From contig NZ_ASWE01000002.1 of NCBI RefSeq assembly GCF_000407505.1, forward strand, positions 62,001 to 126,000: a stretch of DNA of 64,000 bases. The letters are read 5' to 3'. Within the stretch, counting starts at the first letter, position 1, and the number at the start of each line of letters is the position of its first letter. Source of the stretch: Enterococcus phoeniculicola ATCC BAA-412 (GTDB taxonomy: Bacteria > Bacillota > Bacilli > Lactobacillales > Enterococcaceae). This document shows positions 35,242 through 44,159 of this stretch, one piece after another. A program made the translations under genes and the position numbers. Under the pieces are notes generated by a model, which saw nothing but the letters and a program-made list of their open reading frames with translations, had not been told where the DNA came from and did no database searches.

Positions 35242-35290
35242 TCCAAGAAAAAGCCATTTTCTAAAATAGTGATGGCTTTCCTTGGATTTT
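35242..35290 (+). terminator. Hairpin inside the polyol operon, partial terminator or processing site
   Basis: TCCAAG plus AAAAGCCAT pair with ATGGCTTT plus CTTGGA with one mismatch, followed by TTTTC, 15 bases after the dehydrogenase stop and 23 before dhaL. It may reduce expression of dhaL, the second TIM and transketolase or set an mRNA end. Confidence 0.6.
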
Positions 35291-35312
35291 CAATGATATG
35301 GAGGACTGGAAA

Positions 35313-35972
35313 ATGAGTGAACAATTATACTTGGATAAGGCATTTTTTAAACAATCATTACTAGATATGGCAAAATTGACAGAGGAACAACGTGATTATT
35401 GGACATCTTTAGATTCTGATATAGGGGATGGAGATCATGGAGTCAATCTGAGTATTGGCTTCAGAGGAATTTCAGCTCAAATGAATGACTTGTATGAAGA
35501 AACTGAAGATATTCACAGCCTTTTGAAGAAATCTGGTATGATTTTGCTTTCAAAAGTTGGCGGTGCTTCAGGTCCTTTATATGGGAGTTTCTTCATGAAA
35601 ATGGGAGAAGACGTTACTGGGAAAAATCAGGTTAGTTACTCAGAGTTTTTGGGAATGATTAAGAATGGGATTGCAGCAGTACAGCATCGTGGTAAGGCCC
35701 AAGTAGGGGACAAAACGATGATAGACGCATTTCTTCCAGGGCTAGAAGTCCTAGAAACCTATCAGGTAGAAGAAGATCCGTATCAATTTTTTGAGAAGTT
35801 TATTGAGGTTATGAAAAAAGGGGCAGAAAGTACAATTCCTTTAGTTGCAAATAAAGGTCGAGCGATGCGTTTAGGGGAACGAGCAATTGGGCATAAAGAT
35901 CCAGGTTCAGAGTCTTCTTGGATGTTGATGGATATATTTAACAAAAATCTGAAAGTTAGAAGTGAAATATAA
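35313..35972 (+). CDS. dhaL: Dihydroxyacetone kinase ADP-binding subunit, DhaL
   Basis: 219 residues, all-helical DhaL fold. The Mg/ADP motif is DSDIGDGDHG (about 29-38), followed by GGASGPLYGSFF and, later, GDKTMIDAFLPGLE. ADP stays bound and is re-phosphorylated by DhaM. The start is ATG 35313, with GGAGG eight bases upstream; the longer frame's ATG at 35298 lies before that site. Its stop overlaps the start of the next gene (TAATG). Confidence 0.92.
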   Translation: MSEQLYLDKAFFKQSLLDMAKLTEEQRDYWTSLDSDIGDGDHGVNLSIGFRGISAQMNDLYEETEDIHSLLKKSGMILLSKVGGASGPLYGSFFMKMGEDVTGKNQVSYSEFLGMIKNGIAAVQHRGKAQVGDKTMIDAFLPGLEVLETYQVEEDPYQFFEKFIEVMKKGAESTIPLVANKGRAMRLGERAIGHKDPGSESSWMLMDIFNKNLKVRSEI

Positions 35973-36754
35973 TGAATAGCCGAAAACCGATTGTCGCCAT
36001 GAGCTGGGCAATGAGACAAAATAAAAAAGAAGATGCAGTTCGCTTTGCAACGACGTTAATTCAACAGTTAAATCAAGAAAATGAAGTAGAGAAGATTATC
36101 TTTCCCTCTATGGGAACGTTGTCTGCTGTGGCAGAAGTCACCAAAAATACAACCATTGGATTAGGGGCACAAACGATTGCTGCAGATGCACAGGGAGAAT
36201 ATTCGGGGGAATATTCTATCGAGTCTTTGGTTGATTGCGGCGGCAAATATGTTGAGCTTGGTCACTGGGAGCGACGTGAATTATATGGTGAGACGGATGA
36301 ACAGATCAACAAAAAACTAAGATTAGCAATTGAATATGGAATCTCTCCCATTCTATGCGTTGGCGAAAAAGAAAAAGAGTTAGAAACCTTACCCTACAGT
36401 CAATTAAAAAGACAATTATTTAATGCATTATTTGAGTTGCCGAAGGAGCAGTTGGCTCAAGTGATTATTGCTTATACGCCTCAATGGGCGGTTGGTCAAA
36501 CACGTGCAGCGAGTGCGCCTCACATACATGAGGTGGGTCGTTTGATTCGTTCGATTTTAGAGGAGTTTTATCCAAGCAAAGTTGTTCAAGAGGTTCGTGT
36601 TATTTACGGAGGCTCTGTCAGCCCTGAAAATGCTCGTTTAATCACTTCTGATGAAGGAATTGATGGGGTTTTGGTAGGACGATTTGGGAGTGAACCTCAT
36701 CGGTATGCGGAAGTTGTTTCAGTTATTGAAGAAAATAAATTAGAAATACGCTAA
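35972..36754 (+). CDS. Triosephosphate isomerase-like protein B lacking the catalytic Lys and Glu
   Basis: 260 residues, clearly TIM family (ELGHWERREL with His98; IYGGSVSPENA phosphate loop). However, the position of the catalytic lysine is Ala13 (VAMSWAM, against VAMSYKN in paralogue A) and the position of the catalytic glutamate is Thr169 (AYTPQWAVG, against AYEPGWAIG). An ordinary triosephosphate isomerase reaction is therefore not expected. It may be a structural or regulatory partner of paralogue A, a sugar-phosphate sensor, or an enzyme with a new mechanism. The reading frame is intact, the gene is coupled to dhaL, and conservation outside the two sites is good, so it does not look like a decaying copy. 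Confidence 0.85.
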   Translation: MNSRKPIVAMSWAMRQNKKEDAVRFATTLIQQLNQENEVEKIIFPSMGTLSAVAEVTKNTTIGLGAQTIAADAQGEYSGEYSIESLVDCGGKYVELGHWERRELYGETDEQINKKLRLAIEYGISPILCVGEKEKELETLPYSQLKRQLFNALFELPKEQLAQVIIAYTPQWAVGQTRAASAPHIHEVGRLIRSILEEFYPSKVVQEVRVIYGGSVSPENARLITSDEGIDGVLVGRFGSEPHRYAEVVSVIEENKLEIR

Positions 36755-36781
36755 AAAGTTTTGAGAGAAAGAAGTGAGTAA

Positions 36782-38776
36782 ATGTTCGACAACACAGATC
36801 AACTAGGCGTTAATACAATTCGTACTTTAAGTATTGAAGCCATTCAAAAAGCCAATTCAGGTCATCCAGGATTGCCAATGGGCGCAGCTCCTATGGCGTA
36901 TGCACTTTGGACCAAGCACTTAAAAGTAAACCCAACAACTTCAACTAACTGGGTGGACCGCGACCGCTTTGTTCTTTCTGCAGGACACGGGTCAGCAATG
37001 CTTTACAGCTTGCTGCATCTTGCAGGCTATGATGTGACGATGGATGATTTAAAAAATTTCCGTCAATGGGAAAGTCGCACACCTGGACATCCAGAAGTTC
37101 ATCACACAGATGGTGTGGAAGCAACTACAGGCCCATTAGGTCAAGGAATTACCATGGCTGTAGGAATGGCGATGGCAGAAGCCCACTTAGCAGCAACTTA
37201 CAACCGTGAACATTTTAATGTAATGGATCACTATACGTACGCGCTTTGTGGAGACGGTGATTTGATGGAAGGGGTCTCTCAAGAGGCGGCTTCTATGGCT
37301 GGACATATGAAATTAGGCAAATTGGTTGTGTTGTACGATTCTAACGACATCTCATTAGATGGTCCTACTTCTAAAGCCTTTACTGAAAATGTTGGTCAAC
37401 GATTCGAAGCTTACGGTTGGCAACATATTCTTGTCAAAGACGGCAATGATTTGGAAGCTATCTCAAACGCAATTGAAGAAGCCAAAGCACAAACGGATAA
37501 ACCTACCTTAATTGAAGTCAAAACGGTCATCGGTTACGGCGCACCAAAAGAAGGAACCTCTGCGGTTCATGGCGCACCATTAGGTGACGAAGGAATTTCG
37601 GTCGCTAAAGCCGTTTATGGATGGGAATATCCTGACTTCACAGTACCTGAAGAGGTAGCCGCTCGTTTTAAAGAAACCATGCAAGACAAAGGAATTCAAG
37701 CAGAAACTGCATGGAATGAACAATTTGAAAACTACAAGCATGCATATCCAGAATTAGCGGCACAATTTGAAGCAGCATTCTCAGGCAAGCTTCCTGAAGA
37801 TTGGGCAAAAGAATTGCCTCATTATGAAGTGGGTTCTAGTCAAGCAAGCCGAGTGTCAAGTAAAGACATGATTCAAGCTATTTCAAAAGCGGTCCCAAGC
37901 TTCTGGGGAGGTTCCGCTGATTTATCTGGGTCAAATAATACAATGGTTGCCGCAGAAAAAGATTTCGAGCCTGGTCAATATGAAGGACGAAATATTTGGT
38001 TTGGTGTGCGTGAGTTTGCGATGGCCGCCGCAATGAATGGGATTCAATTACACGGTGGAACCAAAGTCTACGGTGGAACATTCTTTGTCTTCACCGACTA
38101 CTTACGTCCAGCGATTCGTTTAGCAGCCATTCAAAATGTTCCTGTAACCTACGTATTAACTCATGATTCTGTAGCAGTAGGAGAAGATGGTCCAACACAT
38201 GAACCGATTGAACAATTAGCGAGCGTTCGTTGTATGCCAGGGGTTCATGTCCTTCGTCCAGCAGATGGCAATGAAACACGCGCCGCTTGGAAGATTGCGA
38301 TGGAATCAACTGATACACCAACTATTTTGGTCTTAAGCCGTCAAAACCTTCCTGTTTTAGAAGGCACAGACGAATTGGCAGACAGCCATGTAGCCAAAGG
38401 CGGTTATGTGTTGTCCCCACAAAAAGGGGAAACACCTGAAGGAATCCTGATTGCGACAGGATCAGAAGTTGCTTTAGCTGTGGCCGCACAAAAAGAATTA
38501 GCAGCACAAGGAAAAGATGTTTCCGTGGTATCACTACCAAGTTTTGATTTGTTTGAAGCACAAGACGAAGCGTACAAAGAATCTGTGCTACCAAAAACAG
38601 TCACAAAACGTGTAGGAATTGAAGTTGCCTCACCATTTGGTTGGGAACGCTACACAGGAACAGAAGGAAAAATGATTGGTATCAATCACTTTGGCGCTTC
38701 TGCACCGGGAGATAAGATTATGAAGGAGTATGGATTTACGGTAGAAAACATCGTAGCGCTATTTAACGAATGGTAA
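36782..38776 (+). CDS. tkt: Transketolase
   Basis: 664 residues, full length. The thiamine-diphosphate motif runs from [18 protein letters not shown] (about 158-175) to the Asn in [10 protein letters not shown]. The N-terminal signature is [15 protein letters not shown], and the C-terminal domain has [15 protein letters not shown]. It moves two-carbon units between ketose and aldose phosphates. Last gene of the operon; it turns C4/C3 phosphates into pentose phosphate and glycolytic intermediates. Its codon use looks more biased to highly expressed genes than the preceding genes, so it may also serve as the main cellular transketolase. AGAAGTGAGTAA before the ATG is a weak site. Confidence 0.95.
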   Translation: MFDNTDQLGVNTIRTLSIEAIQKANSGHPGLPMGAAPMAYALWTKHLKVNPTTSTNWVDRDRFVLSAGHGSAMLYSLLHLAGYDVTMDDLKNFRQWESRTPGHPEVHHTDGVEATTGPLGQGITMAVGMAMAEAHLAATYNREHFNVMDHYTYALCGDGDLMEGVSQEAASMAGHMKLGKLVVLYDSNDISLDGPTSKAFTENVGQRFEAYGWQHILVKDGNDLEAISNAIEEAKAQTDKPTLIEVKTVIGYGAPKEGTSAVHGAPLGDEGISVAKAVYGWEYPDFTVPEEVAARFKETMQDKGIQAETAWNEQFENYKHAYPELAAQFEAAFSGKLPEDWAKELPHYEVGSSQASRVSSKDMIQAISKAVPSFWGGSADLSGSNNTMVAAEKDFEPGQYEGRNIWFGVREFAMAAAMNGIQLHGGTKVYGGTFFVFTDYLRPAIRLAAIQNVPVTYVLTHDSVAVGEDGPTHEPIEQLASVRCMPGVHVLRPADGNETRAAWKIAMESTDTPTILVLSRQNLPVLEGTDELADSHVAKGGYVLSPQKGETPEGILIATGSEVALAVAAQKELAAQGKDVSVVSLPSFDLFEAQDEAYKESVLPKTVTKRVGIEVASPFGWERYTGTEGKMIGINHFGASAPGDKIMKEYGFTVENIVALFNEW

Positions 38777-38785
38777 GAAGTAAAC

Positions 38786-38828
38786 GGACCTTGAAAGGTT
38801 AGATGAGTAGTCTAACCTTTCAAGGTCC
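38786..38828 (+). terminator. Strong terminator of the polyol operon
   Basis: GGACCTTGAAAGGTTAGA pairs perfectly with TCTAACCTTTCAAGGTCC (18 bp), followed by ATTTTATT. Confidence 0.85.
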
Positions 38829-38992
38829 ATTTTATTAATGACTTTAGTCGGTTCCAATCGCTAAAGTGATTGGAACAAAAAAACCACGCGTACTGCGCGT
38901 GGAAGAAGTAGCTTTAGCGATAAAACTCCTTTCGATATACTAGATAAAGGCTACCAACCGTTATCAAATCGAAAGGAGTTTTTTTGTTTCAA

Positions 38993-39185
38993 ATGACGAT
39001 AAAAGTTTAGCACATACTCGATGGAATTGTGAGTATCATATTGTGTTTACACCAAAATACAGACGAAAAGTCATTTATGGAAAGTTAAGACAAGATATTG
39101 GGAAAATATTGAGAAAACTGTGTGAAATGAAAGAGGTAGAGATAGTATAAGTAAAAGAGAGTACAATGATCCATTTAGCAAATAA
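38993..39185 (+). pseudogene. tnpA: IS200-type transposase TnpA, deleted and frameshifted
   Basis: The N-terminal part reads SLAHTRWNCEYHIVFTPKYR, then RKVIYGKLRQDIGK (about 39004-39147), the conserved TnpA start including the HxxVF segment. Before it, ATG 38993 is out of frame by one base in an A run. The C-terminal end REYNDPFSK with its stop (39183-39185) follows directly in another frame, so about 90 internal codons, including the catalytic HxH and Tyr region, are missing. It cannot make a working enzyme. Confidence 0.8.
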
Positions 39186-39284
39186 AGACTAGAAAAAAAT
39201 AGAGAGATAGCGGTTGGCGGTCTCTTAAAAAAGCTCCCTTGAAGGGAGCAGCAAGTAGTGAGCCCTTCTAGGGCTATTAAAAAG

Positions 39285-39303
39285 CCACCCGCTATGCGGG
39301 TGG
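39285..39303 (-). terminator. IS200 right-end hairpin acting as mvaS terminator
   Basis: On the minus strand the hairpin begins nine bases after the mvaS stop and is followed by CTTTTTAAT. It therefore has the form of an intrinsic terminator for mvaS while also being the transposon end. Confidence 0.7.
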
Positions 39304-39311
39304 ACATTTAC

Positions 39312-40469
39312 TTATTTGTTTTTGTAAAATCGAATGTCTTTTTCCACTTTTTCAATGGAGAATAAGGTATCATCATCAAAAACAGCAGACTCACCATTTT
39401 TAGGAAGTGTTTGAGAAAAGATTGTTTCATACTCTGAAATGGTTAGCTTGGTTCGTGTGTCTAGTAATTCTTGATGTGCTTTGATTGCGAGCTGGTCTTT
39501 AAACCCTTCTACTAAACGCCCAGAAAAGAATTCACTGACTGCGCCAGAACCATAGCTGAATAGGCCAATCTTAGACCCGGCAGCCAATTCGTTGCTGACT
39601 TCCAACAAAGAAATTAGTCCAAGAAAAAGGGAACCTGTGTATAAATTTCCAACATTTCGGCTATACGTAATACTTTCTTCATAGCGTTTCATCAAGCGCT
39701 CTTGTGTTTGTTCATCTGTTTCAGGCAAGACACTTTGCAATGCTTTTTTACCCATTTTTGTATAGGGAATATGGAAACAAAGAGCATCATAATCAGGTAA
39801 AGTAAGGCCGGTGACGTCTTTGTGACGATTCCATACCTTTGAAAATGATTGAATATATGTTTCATTGGATAACGGGCCATCTACGATTGGAAAATCTGAA
39901 TAACTTGGGCGCCAAAAGTCATAGATGTCTTCAGTTAAAAATACGCTGTCGTTTTCAATCGTTAGGATTCGTGGATTGCTAGTGACAAGGATAGCAACTG
40001 CTCCAGCTCCTTGAGTGGGTTCTCCACCAGAATGCAAACCGTAACGAGATAAATCAGAAGCAATTACAAGTACTTTTCGAGTTGGATGCTCTGAAATGTA
40101 ATTTTTTGCCATTTGAAGTGCAGCAGTTGCACCATAACACGCTTCTTTTACTTCAAATGATCGTGCAAAGGGTTGGATACCTAGCAACCGGTGGATCGCG
40201 ACTGCCGAAGCTTTTGAATAATCATAGCTGGATTCGGTTCCAACAATCACCATATCTATTTCTTCTTTATCTGAATCAGATAGAATACTTGCAGCAGCAT
40301 TTGCTCCGAGCGTAACAATGTCCTGTGTGACAGGGTTAACCGCCATTTTATCTTGCCCAATACCAATATGGAATTTATTTGGGTCTGTATCTCTTGCATG
40401 AGCTAAATCAGTCATGTCAACGTATAAGTTTGGCACATAAAAGGATAATTTATCAATACCAATATTCAT
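39312..40469 (-). CDS. mvaS: Hydroxymethylglutaryl-CoA synthase
   Basis: Condenses acetyl-CoA with acetoacetyl-CoA to HMG-CoA in the mevalonate route to isoprenoids. 385 residues. The catalytic Cys lies in VKEACYGATAAL (about 109) and the N-terminus NIGIDKLSFYVP is the family signature; HIPYTKMGKKAL contains the active-site His. I start at ATG 40469, eight bases after GGAG; the in-frame GTG at 40475 is too close to it. Divergent from mvaE, which makes its acetoacetyl-CoA and reduces its product, the standard enterococcal arrangement. Confidence 0.96.
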   Translation of the reverse strand: MNIGIDKLSFYVPNLYVDMTDLAHARDTDPNKFHIGIGQDKMAVNPVTQDIVTLGANAAASILSDSDKEEIDMVIVGTESSYDYSKASAVAIHRLLGIQPFARSFEVKEACYGATAALQMAKNYISEHPTRKVLVIASDLSRYGLHSGGEPTQGAGAVAILVTSNPRILTIENDSVFLTEDIYDFWRPSYSDFPIVDGPLSNETYIQSFSKVWNRHKDVTGLTLPDYDALCFHIPYTKMGKKALQSVLPETDEQTQERLMKRYEESITYSRNVGNLYTGSLFLGLISLLEVSNELAAGSKIGLFSYGSGAVSEFFSGRLVEGFKDQLAIKAHQELLDTRTKLTISEYETIFSQTLPKNGESAVFDDDTLFSIEKVEKDIRFYKNK

Positions 40470-40656
40470 TTTCACGTCTCCTTTTCGTATGTAAAAAAAG
40501 TTTCCTCTATAAAGGTATCATATTTGGAAGAAAAAGTAGTTAAAAAGAGATGATATTTTAAGGATTGTTAAAGTTTGAGGAAGAAAAAATGGCAAAACAA
40601 AGACACAGTTTTGTTTTTTGGTAAACCATGATATATTTTCATAGGAGGTGTATTTC

Positions 40657-43113
40657 GTGAAAGAGGTTGTAATTATTGACGCAACGCGTACCCCGATAGG
40701 GAAATACAAAGGCGGATTAAGCACGGTAAGTGCAGCAGTATTAGGAAAGACGGTCGTTGAAACGATTTTAGATAAAAATAAAGTAGTAAAAAAAGATGTT
40801 CATCAGGTGATTTTTGGTCATGTATTACAGGCTGGAGCGGGACAAAATACTGCAAGACAAATTGCAATTGATGCAGGATTGCCGGTGAGTGTCTCTGCAA
40901 TGACGGTGAACGAAGTCTGCGGATCTGGATTGAAATCAGTTATTTTAGCAAGACAGCTTATTCAATTAGGAGAAGCTGAGGTGATGGTTGCAGGTGGTAC
41001 TGAGAATATGTCGCAGGCACCGATGATTGAGCCATATCAACCAGAAACAAATGATTATGCACCTGCTGTTTCAAGTATGTTAACGGATGGATTGATTGAC
41101 GCATTCAGCCAAACACATATGGGAATTACAGCAGAAAATGTGGCAGAAAAATATGGAATTTCCAGAGAACAACAAGATCAATTTGCGCTGCAGTCACAAA
41201 AAAGAGCAGCCAATGCAATAGAAGAGGGAAAATTTCTTGAAGAAATTACTCCTGTAGAATTACCATTAGGAAAAGTAGTATCTCAAGATGAGGGGGTGCG
41301 AGGAAATAGTACCTTAGAAAAGCTGGGGACTTTGCGTACCGTATTTAAAGAAGGTGGGACGGTCACTGCCGGTAATTCTTCAACACTGAGTGACGGAGCA
41401 GCCGCTTTATTGCTTTCCTCAAAAGACTATGCAAAAAGAGAAAATCTGTCTTATCTTGCGGTCATTAAAGACTACACAGAAGTAGGTGTTGACCCAGCTT
41501 ACATGGGATTTGCCCCCTATGAGGCGATTACCAAGCTTCTCGAAAAAAATCAATTAACAGTAGAGGATATTGACTTATTTGAAATCAACGAAGCATTTGC
41601 AGCAACATCTGTAGCCGCAGCCAAAGAGCTGAATTTACCAGATGAAAAAATAAATATTTATGGTGGCGGAATTTCTTTAGGTCATCCAATTGGGGCATCG
41701 GGTGCTCGTATTTTGACGACCTTAGCCTATGCATTAAAAGCGAATAAGAAAAAAAGAGGGATTGCTTCTCTTTGTATCGGTGGTGGGTTAGGACTCGCGG
41801 TGTTGATTGAATGTGAACAACAAGATGAGCCAGACATGACTCGAAAGAAATTTTATCAGTTATCTCGTCAAGAACGTTTAGAGCAGTTAGTTCAAGAAGA
41901 TTCCCTTACTGTTGAACAACAAACAGAGCTATGGAATGAGGTTAGCTTACCAGAGGGCATGGCTGACCATTTGATTGAGAATCAGATTGGTGAGATTGCT
42001 GTACCATTGGGCGTGGCTCAGAATTTTGTGATTAATGGGCAATCTAGGGTTATTCCAATGGCGACAGAGGAACCTTCTGTTATTGCTGCTGCAAGTAATG
42101 CTGCAAAGATTATCCAACAAGCAGGTGGGTTTTATACAAAAGTAAACGAGCGCTTCATGCGTGGACAGATTGTTTTTAGAAATGTTAAAAAAGAAGAAGA
42201 GCTACAAACCGCACTCTTGGAGAAACAAACCGCTATTTTTTCACTGGCAAATGAAAGCTATCCATCTATTGTGAAACGTGGTGGAGGGATTCATAAAATT
42301 GATACCCGAGTATTTAGGAAAGAGGAGCAAACGTTTGTTTCATTGGATGTTCTCGTTGATGTAAAAGATGCTATGGGTGCAAATATTGTTAATACAATCT
42401 TAGAAGGGATTACCTCAGGTTTACGTCAGTGGTTTCCAGAAGAGGAAATTTTGTTTAGTATTTTAAGTAATTATGCCACGGAGTCTTTAGTTACTGCAAA
42501 GTGTGAGATTCCTTTGAGTCAGTTAACAACCAGCAAATTCAGTGGAGAAGAACTAGCAAAACGGATGGTGGCTGCGGCGGAATACGCTACCATAGATCCC
42601 TATCGGGCAGTCACTCACAATAAAGGAATTATGAATGGGATTGATGCCGTTATCTTAGCTACTGGAAATGACAATCGTGCAGTTGCTGCGGCTTGTCATG
42701 CATATGCCGCAAAAAATGGTCGCTATGAAGGATTAACAAAGTGGTCAATTGTTGAAGGTGTGCTGGTAGGAGAGCTTACTGTGCCCATGGCGATTGCATC
42801 TGTAGGTGGAGCTTCTAGTGTTTTACCAAAAGCAAAGCTTGCCTTAGCTTTAGCAAAGGTAAATTCCGCAATTGACCTAGCAGAAATTGTGGTTTCAGTA
42901 GGTCTTGCCCAAAACTTCGCGGCTGTTCGTGCATTGGTTACTGAAGGAATTCAACGTGGACATATGTCTCTTCAGGTACGTTCACTGGCAATGTCTGTCG
43001 GGGCAAAGGGTGAGGAAGTTCAACTTGTCTCAGAAAAATTGAAGCAACAAGGTCAAATGAATAAAGCGAAGGCAGAAGAAGCCTTGCAAGCCATTCGTTC
43101 AGAAAATAACTAG
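40657..43113 (+). CDS. mvaE: Fused acetyl-CoA acetyltransferase / HMG-CoA reductase
   Basis: 818 residues in one chain, a fusion characteristic of enterococci and close relatives. The thiolase half (about 1-395) has the active Cys in NEVCGSGLKSV, NEAFAAT, GHPIGASGAR and the second Cys in CIGGGLGLAV. The reductase half (about 400-818) is a class II enzyme, with DVKDAMGANIVNTI and ATGNDNRAVAAACHAYA and the C-terminal GLAQNFAAVRAL. It makes acetoacetyl-CoA and later reduces HMG-CoA to mevalonate. The start is GTG 40657, eight bases after AGGAGG (40643-40648). An extended -10 (TGATATATT, 40629-40637) lies just upstream. Confidence 0.96.
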   Translation: MKEVVIIDATRTPIGKYKGGLSTVSAAVLGKTVVETILDKNKVVKKDVHQVIFGHVLQAGAGQNTARQIAIDAGLPVSVSAMTVNEVCGSGLKSVILARQLIQLGEAEVMVAGGTENMSQAPMIEPYQPETNDYAPAVSSMLTDGLIDAFSQTHMGITAENVAEKYGISREQQDQFALQSQKRAANAIEEGKFLEEITPVELPLGKVVSQDEGVRGNSTLEKLGTLRTVFKEGGTVTAGNSSTLSDGAAALLLSSKDYAKRENLSYLAVIKDYTEVGVDPAYMGFAPYEAITKLLEKNQLTVEDIDLFEINEAFAATSVAAAKELNLPDEKINIYGGGISLGHPIGASGARILTTLAYALKANKKKRGIASLCIGGGLGLAVLIECEQQDEPDMTRKKFYQLSRQERLEQLVQEDSLTVEQQTELWNEVSLPEGMADHLIENQIGEIAVPLGVAQNFVINGQSRVIPMATEEPSVIAAASNAAKIIQQAGGFYTKVNERFMRGQIVFRNVKKEEELQTALLEKQTAIFSLANESYPSIVKRGGGIHKIDTRVFRKEEQTFVSLDVLVDVKDAMGANIVNTILEGITSGLRQWFPEEEILFSILSNYATESLVTAKCEIPLSQLTTSKFSGEELAKRMVAAAEYATIDPYRAVTHNKGIMNGIDAVILATGNDNRAVAAACHAYAAKNGRYEGLTKWSIVEGVLVGELTVPMAIASVGGASSVLPKAKLALALAKVNSAIDLAEIVVSVGLAQNFAAVRALVTEGIQRGHMSLQVRSLAMSVGAKGEEVQLVSEKLKQQGQMNKAKAEEALQAIRSENN

Positions 43114-43120
43114 AGAAAAA

Positions 43121-43179
43121 AGGTATTCAGATGGTGGACATTTCTGTCCAATTTTCCTCATCTGAATACCTGTTTTTTT
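43121..43179. terminator. Bidirectional terminator after mvaE
   Basis: AGGTATTCAGATG pairs with CATCTGAATACCT; a T run follows on the plus strand and an A-rich flank serves the convergent gene. Confidence 0.8.
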
Positions 43180-43180
43180 A

Positions 43181-43891
43181 TTAACGTTCTTCTAGTGGTG
43201 TTTTTGAGAATGCTTCGATAAGTGGAATTAACGTTAGTTTTACTTTGTACTTACGATCAAGTGCTTTTTCAACTGAGAATGAATCAAGCTCAGTCATTGA
43301 GATGGTTGCCAGTAATTTTGGTCCAGTCGCAGCTTGCTCATGAATAGTTACTGAGTCGCTTGTCGTTTCAACAAAGAATTTTGGATAAGTTGAAATTGCT
43401 TCTTTCAATTCATCTAAAGTAAGAGTAGACAACTCTTCTTGTTTTGCTTCCACTGGTTCAGTCTTTTCAACTTTTTCCGTTGAAGCTGATTTAGACGCCG
43501 GTGTTTTTTTTTCTTCAGAAGATTCAACAGCGCCTTCTTTTTTCGTGGAAGACACGAGTTGAAGAGGCGTGCGGTGCTGTCCCCAAATAGAAACAACCTC
43601 CAGTAATAATTTATCTCTGAAGCTATCAAATATAGCTGGTTTTCCAGCTTGAATTTGTTTTAAAATCGCTGTGAAATTGTTGTCAATTGGAATTAAGATA
43701 CGCTCTTCACCAGATTCTTTTTCAGGATGAATAACTAAGAATAGTTTATCTTTCTTTTCAACGCCTAATTTAAACAATCGACCATAGTCAGTCTGAATTT
43801 TTTCTTCCATAGAAGAAAATAGTTTTTCACGAATGGTGTCCAATGAAGGACGAAATTGGGTTAATAATTTCTTTTTCTGTTTCTTTTTCAT
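43181..43891 (-). CDS. Hypothetical protein with a charged linker
   Basis: 236 residues, not recognised. A very basic start (MKKKQKKK), an N-terminal domain of about 120 residues, a Lys/Glu/Ser/Ala-rich low-complexity linker (about 121-160) and a C-terminal domain of about 75 residues with beta character (VTIHEQAATGPKLLATISMT). No signal peptide or membrane helix; the basic start could contact nucleic acid. AAAGGAG lies 7 bases before ATG 43891; the eight extra codons of the longer frame run through that site. Monocistronic. Confidence 0.65.
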   Translation of the reverse strand: MKKKQKKKLLTQFRPSLDTIREKLFSSMEEKIQTDYGRLFKLGVEKKDKLFLVIHPEKESGEERILIPIDNNFTAILKQIQAGKPAIFDSFRDKLLLEVVSIWGQHRTPLQLVSSTKKEGAVESSEEKKTPASKSASTEKVEKTEPVEAKQEELSTLTLDELKEAISTYPKFFVETTSDSVTIHEQAATGPKLLATISMTELDSFSVEKALDRKYKVKLTLIPLIEAFSKTPLEER

Positions 43892-44033
43892 AATACGCTC
43901 CTTTATCTTTACCATACGATTATAGGAAAATTCAGATAGAATGAAAAGAGAAATGTTGTAAATTTTCTTGAAATTAGCAGATTTATGAGAATTTACTTAT
44001 AAAAAAGTACGATTTTAGGGATAATTAGGACAA

Positions 44034-44149
44034 ATCTTAAAAAGCTCCAAGTAAAAATCCAGAAAAAGAAATAGAACCAACATTTTTCTTTTTTTACTTG
44101 GGGCATAAGCTAGTAAAAAAGTTCCTTTTAAAATGGATAAAAGGAACTC
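44034..44149 (-). terminator. Two tandem terminators on the minus strand
   Basis: AGTTCCTTT pairs with AAAGGAACT (44120-44149) and is followed on the minus strand by six T. About 15 bases further on, GCCCCAAGTAAAAA pairs with TTTTTACTTGGAGC and is followed by TTTTT. Both are placed to end the small gene and reductase unit at 44160-45284. Confidence 0.65.
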
Positions 44150-44159
44150 ATTTATTTGG

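Larger units (their letters stand above)
38884..39303 (+). mobile_element. Internally deleted IS200-type element with both end hairpins
   Basis: The left end is CCACGCG-TACTG-CGCGTGG (38884-38902) and the right end CCACCCGC-TAT-GCGGGTGG (39285-39303), subterminal hairpins of the kind recognised by IS200/IS605 TnpA. Inside, AAACTCCTTTCGAT (38923-38936) pairs with its exact complement at 38968-38981, followed by a T run: the terminator-like structure that IS200 uses to block outside transcription. A shrunken tnpA follows. Smaller hairpins (GCTCCCTTGAAGGGAGC at about 39233) lie near the right end. With no inverted terminal repeats and about 420 bp left, it is a non-autonomous relic that might be mobilised by an intact copy elsewhere. 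Confidence 0.8.

Noticed and set aside
39071-39307. Open frame of 78 codons on the minus strand next to mvaS
   Set aside because: It is the antisense of the IS200 relic and covers its hairpins.
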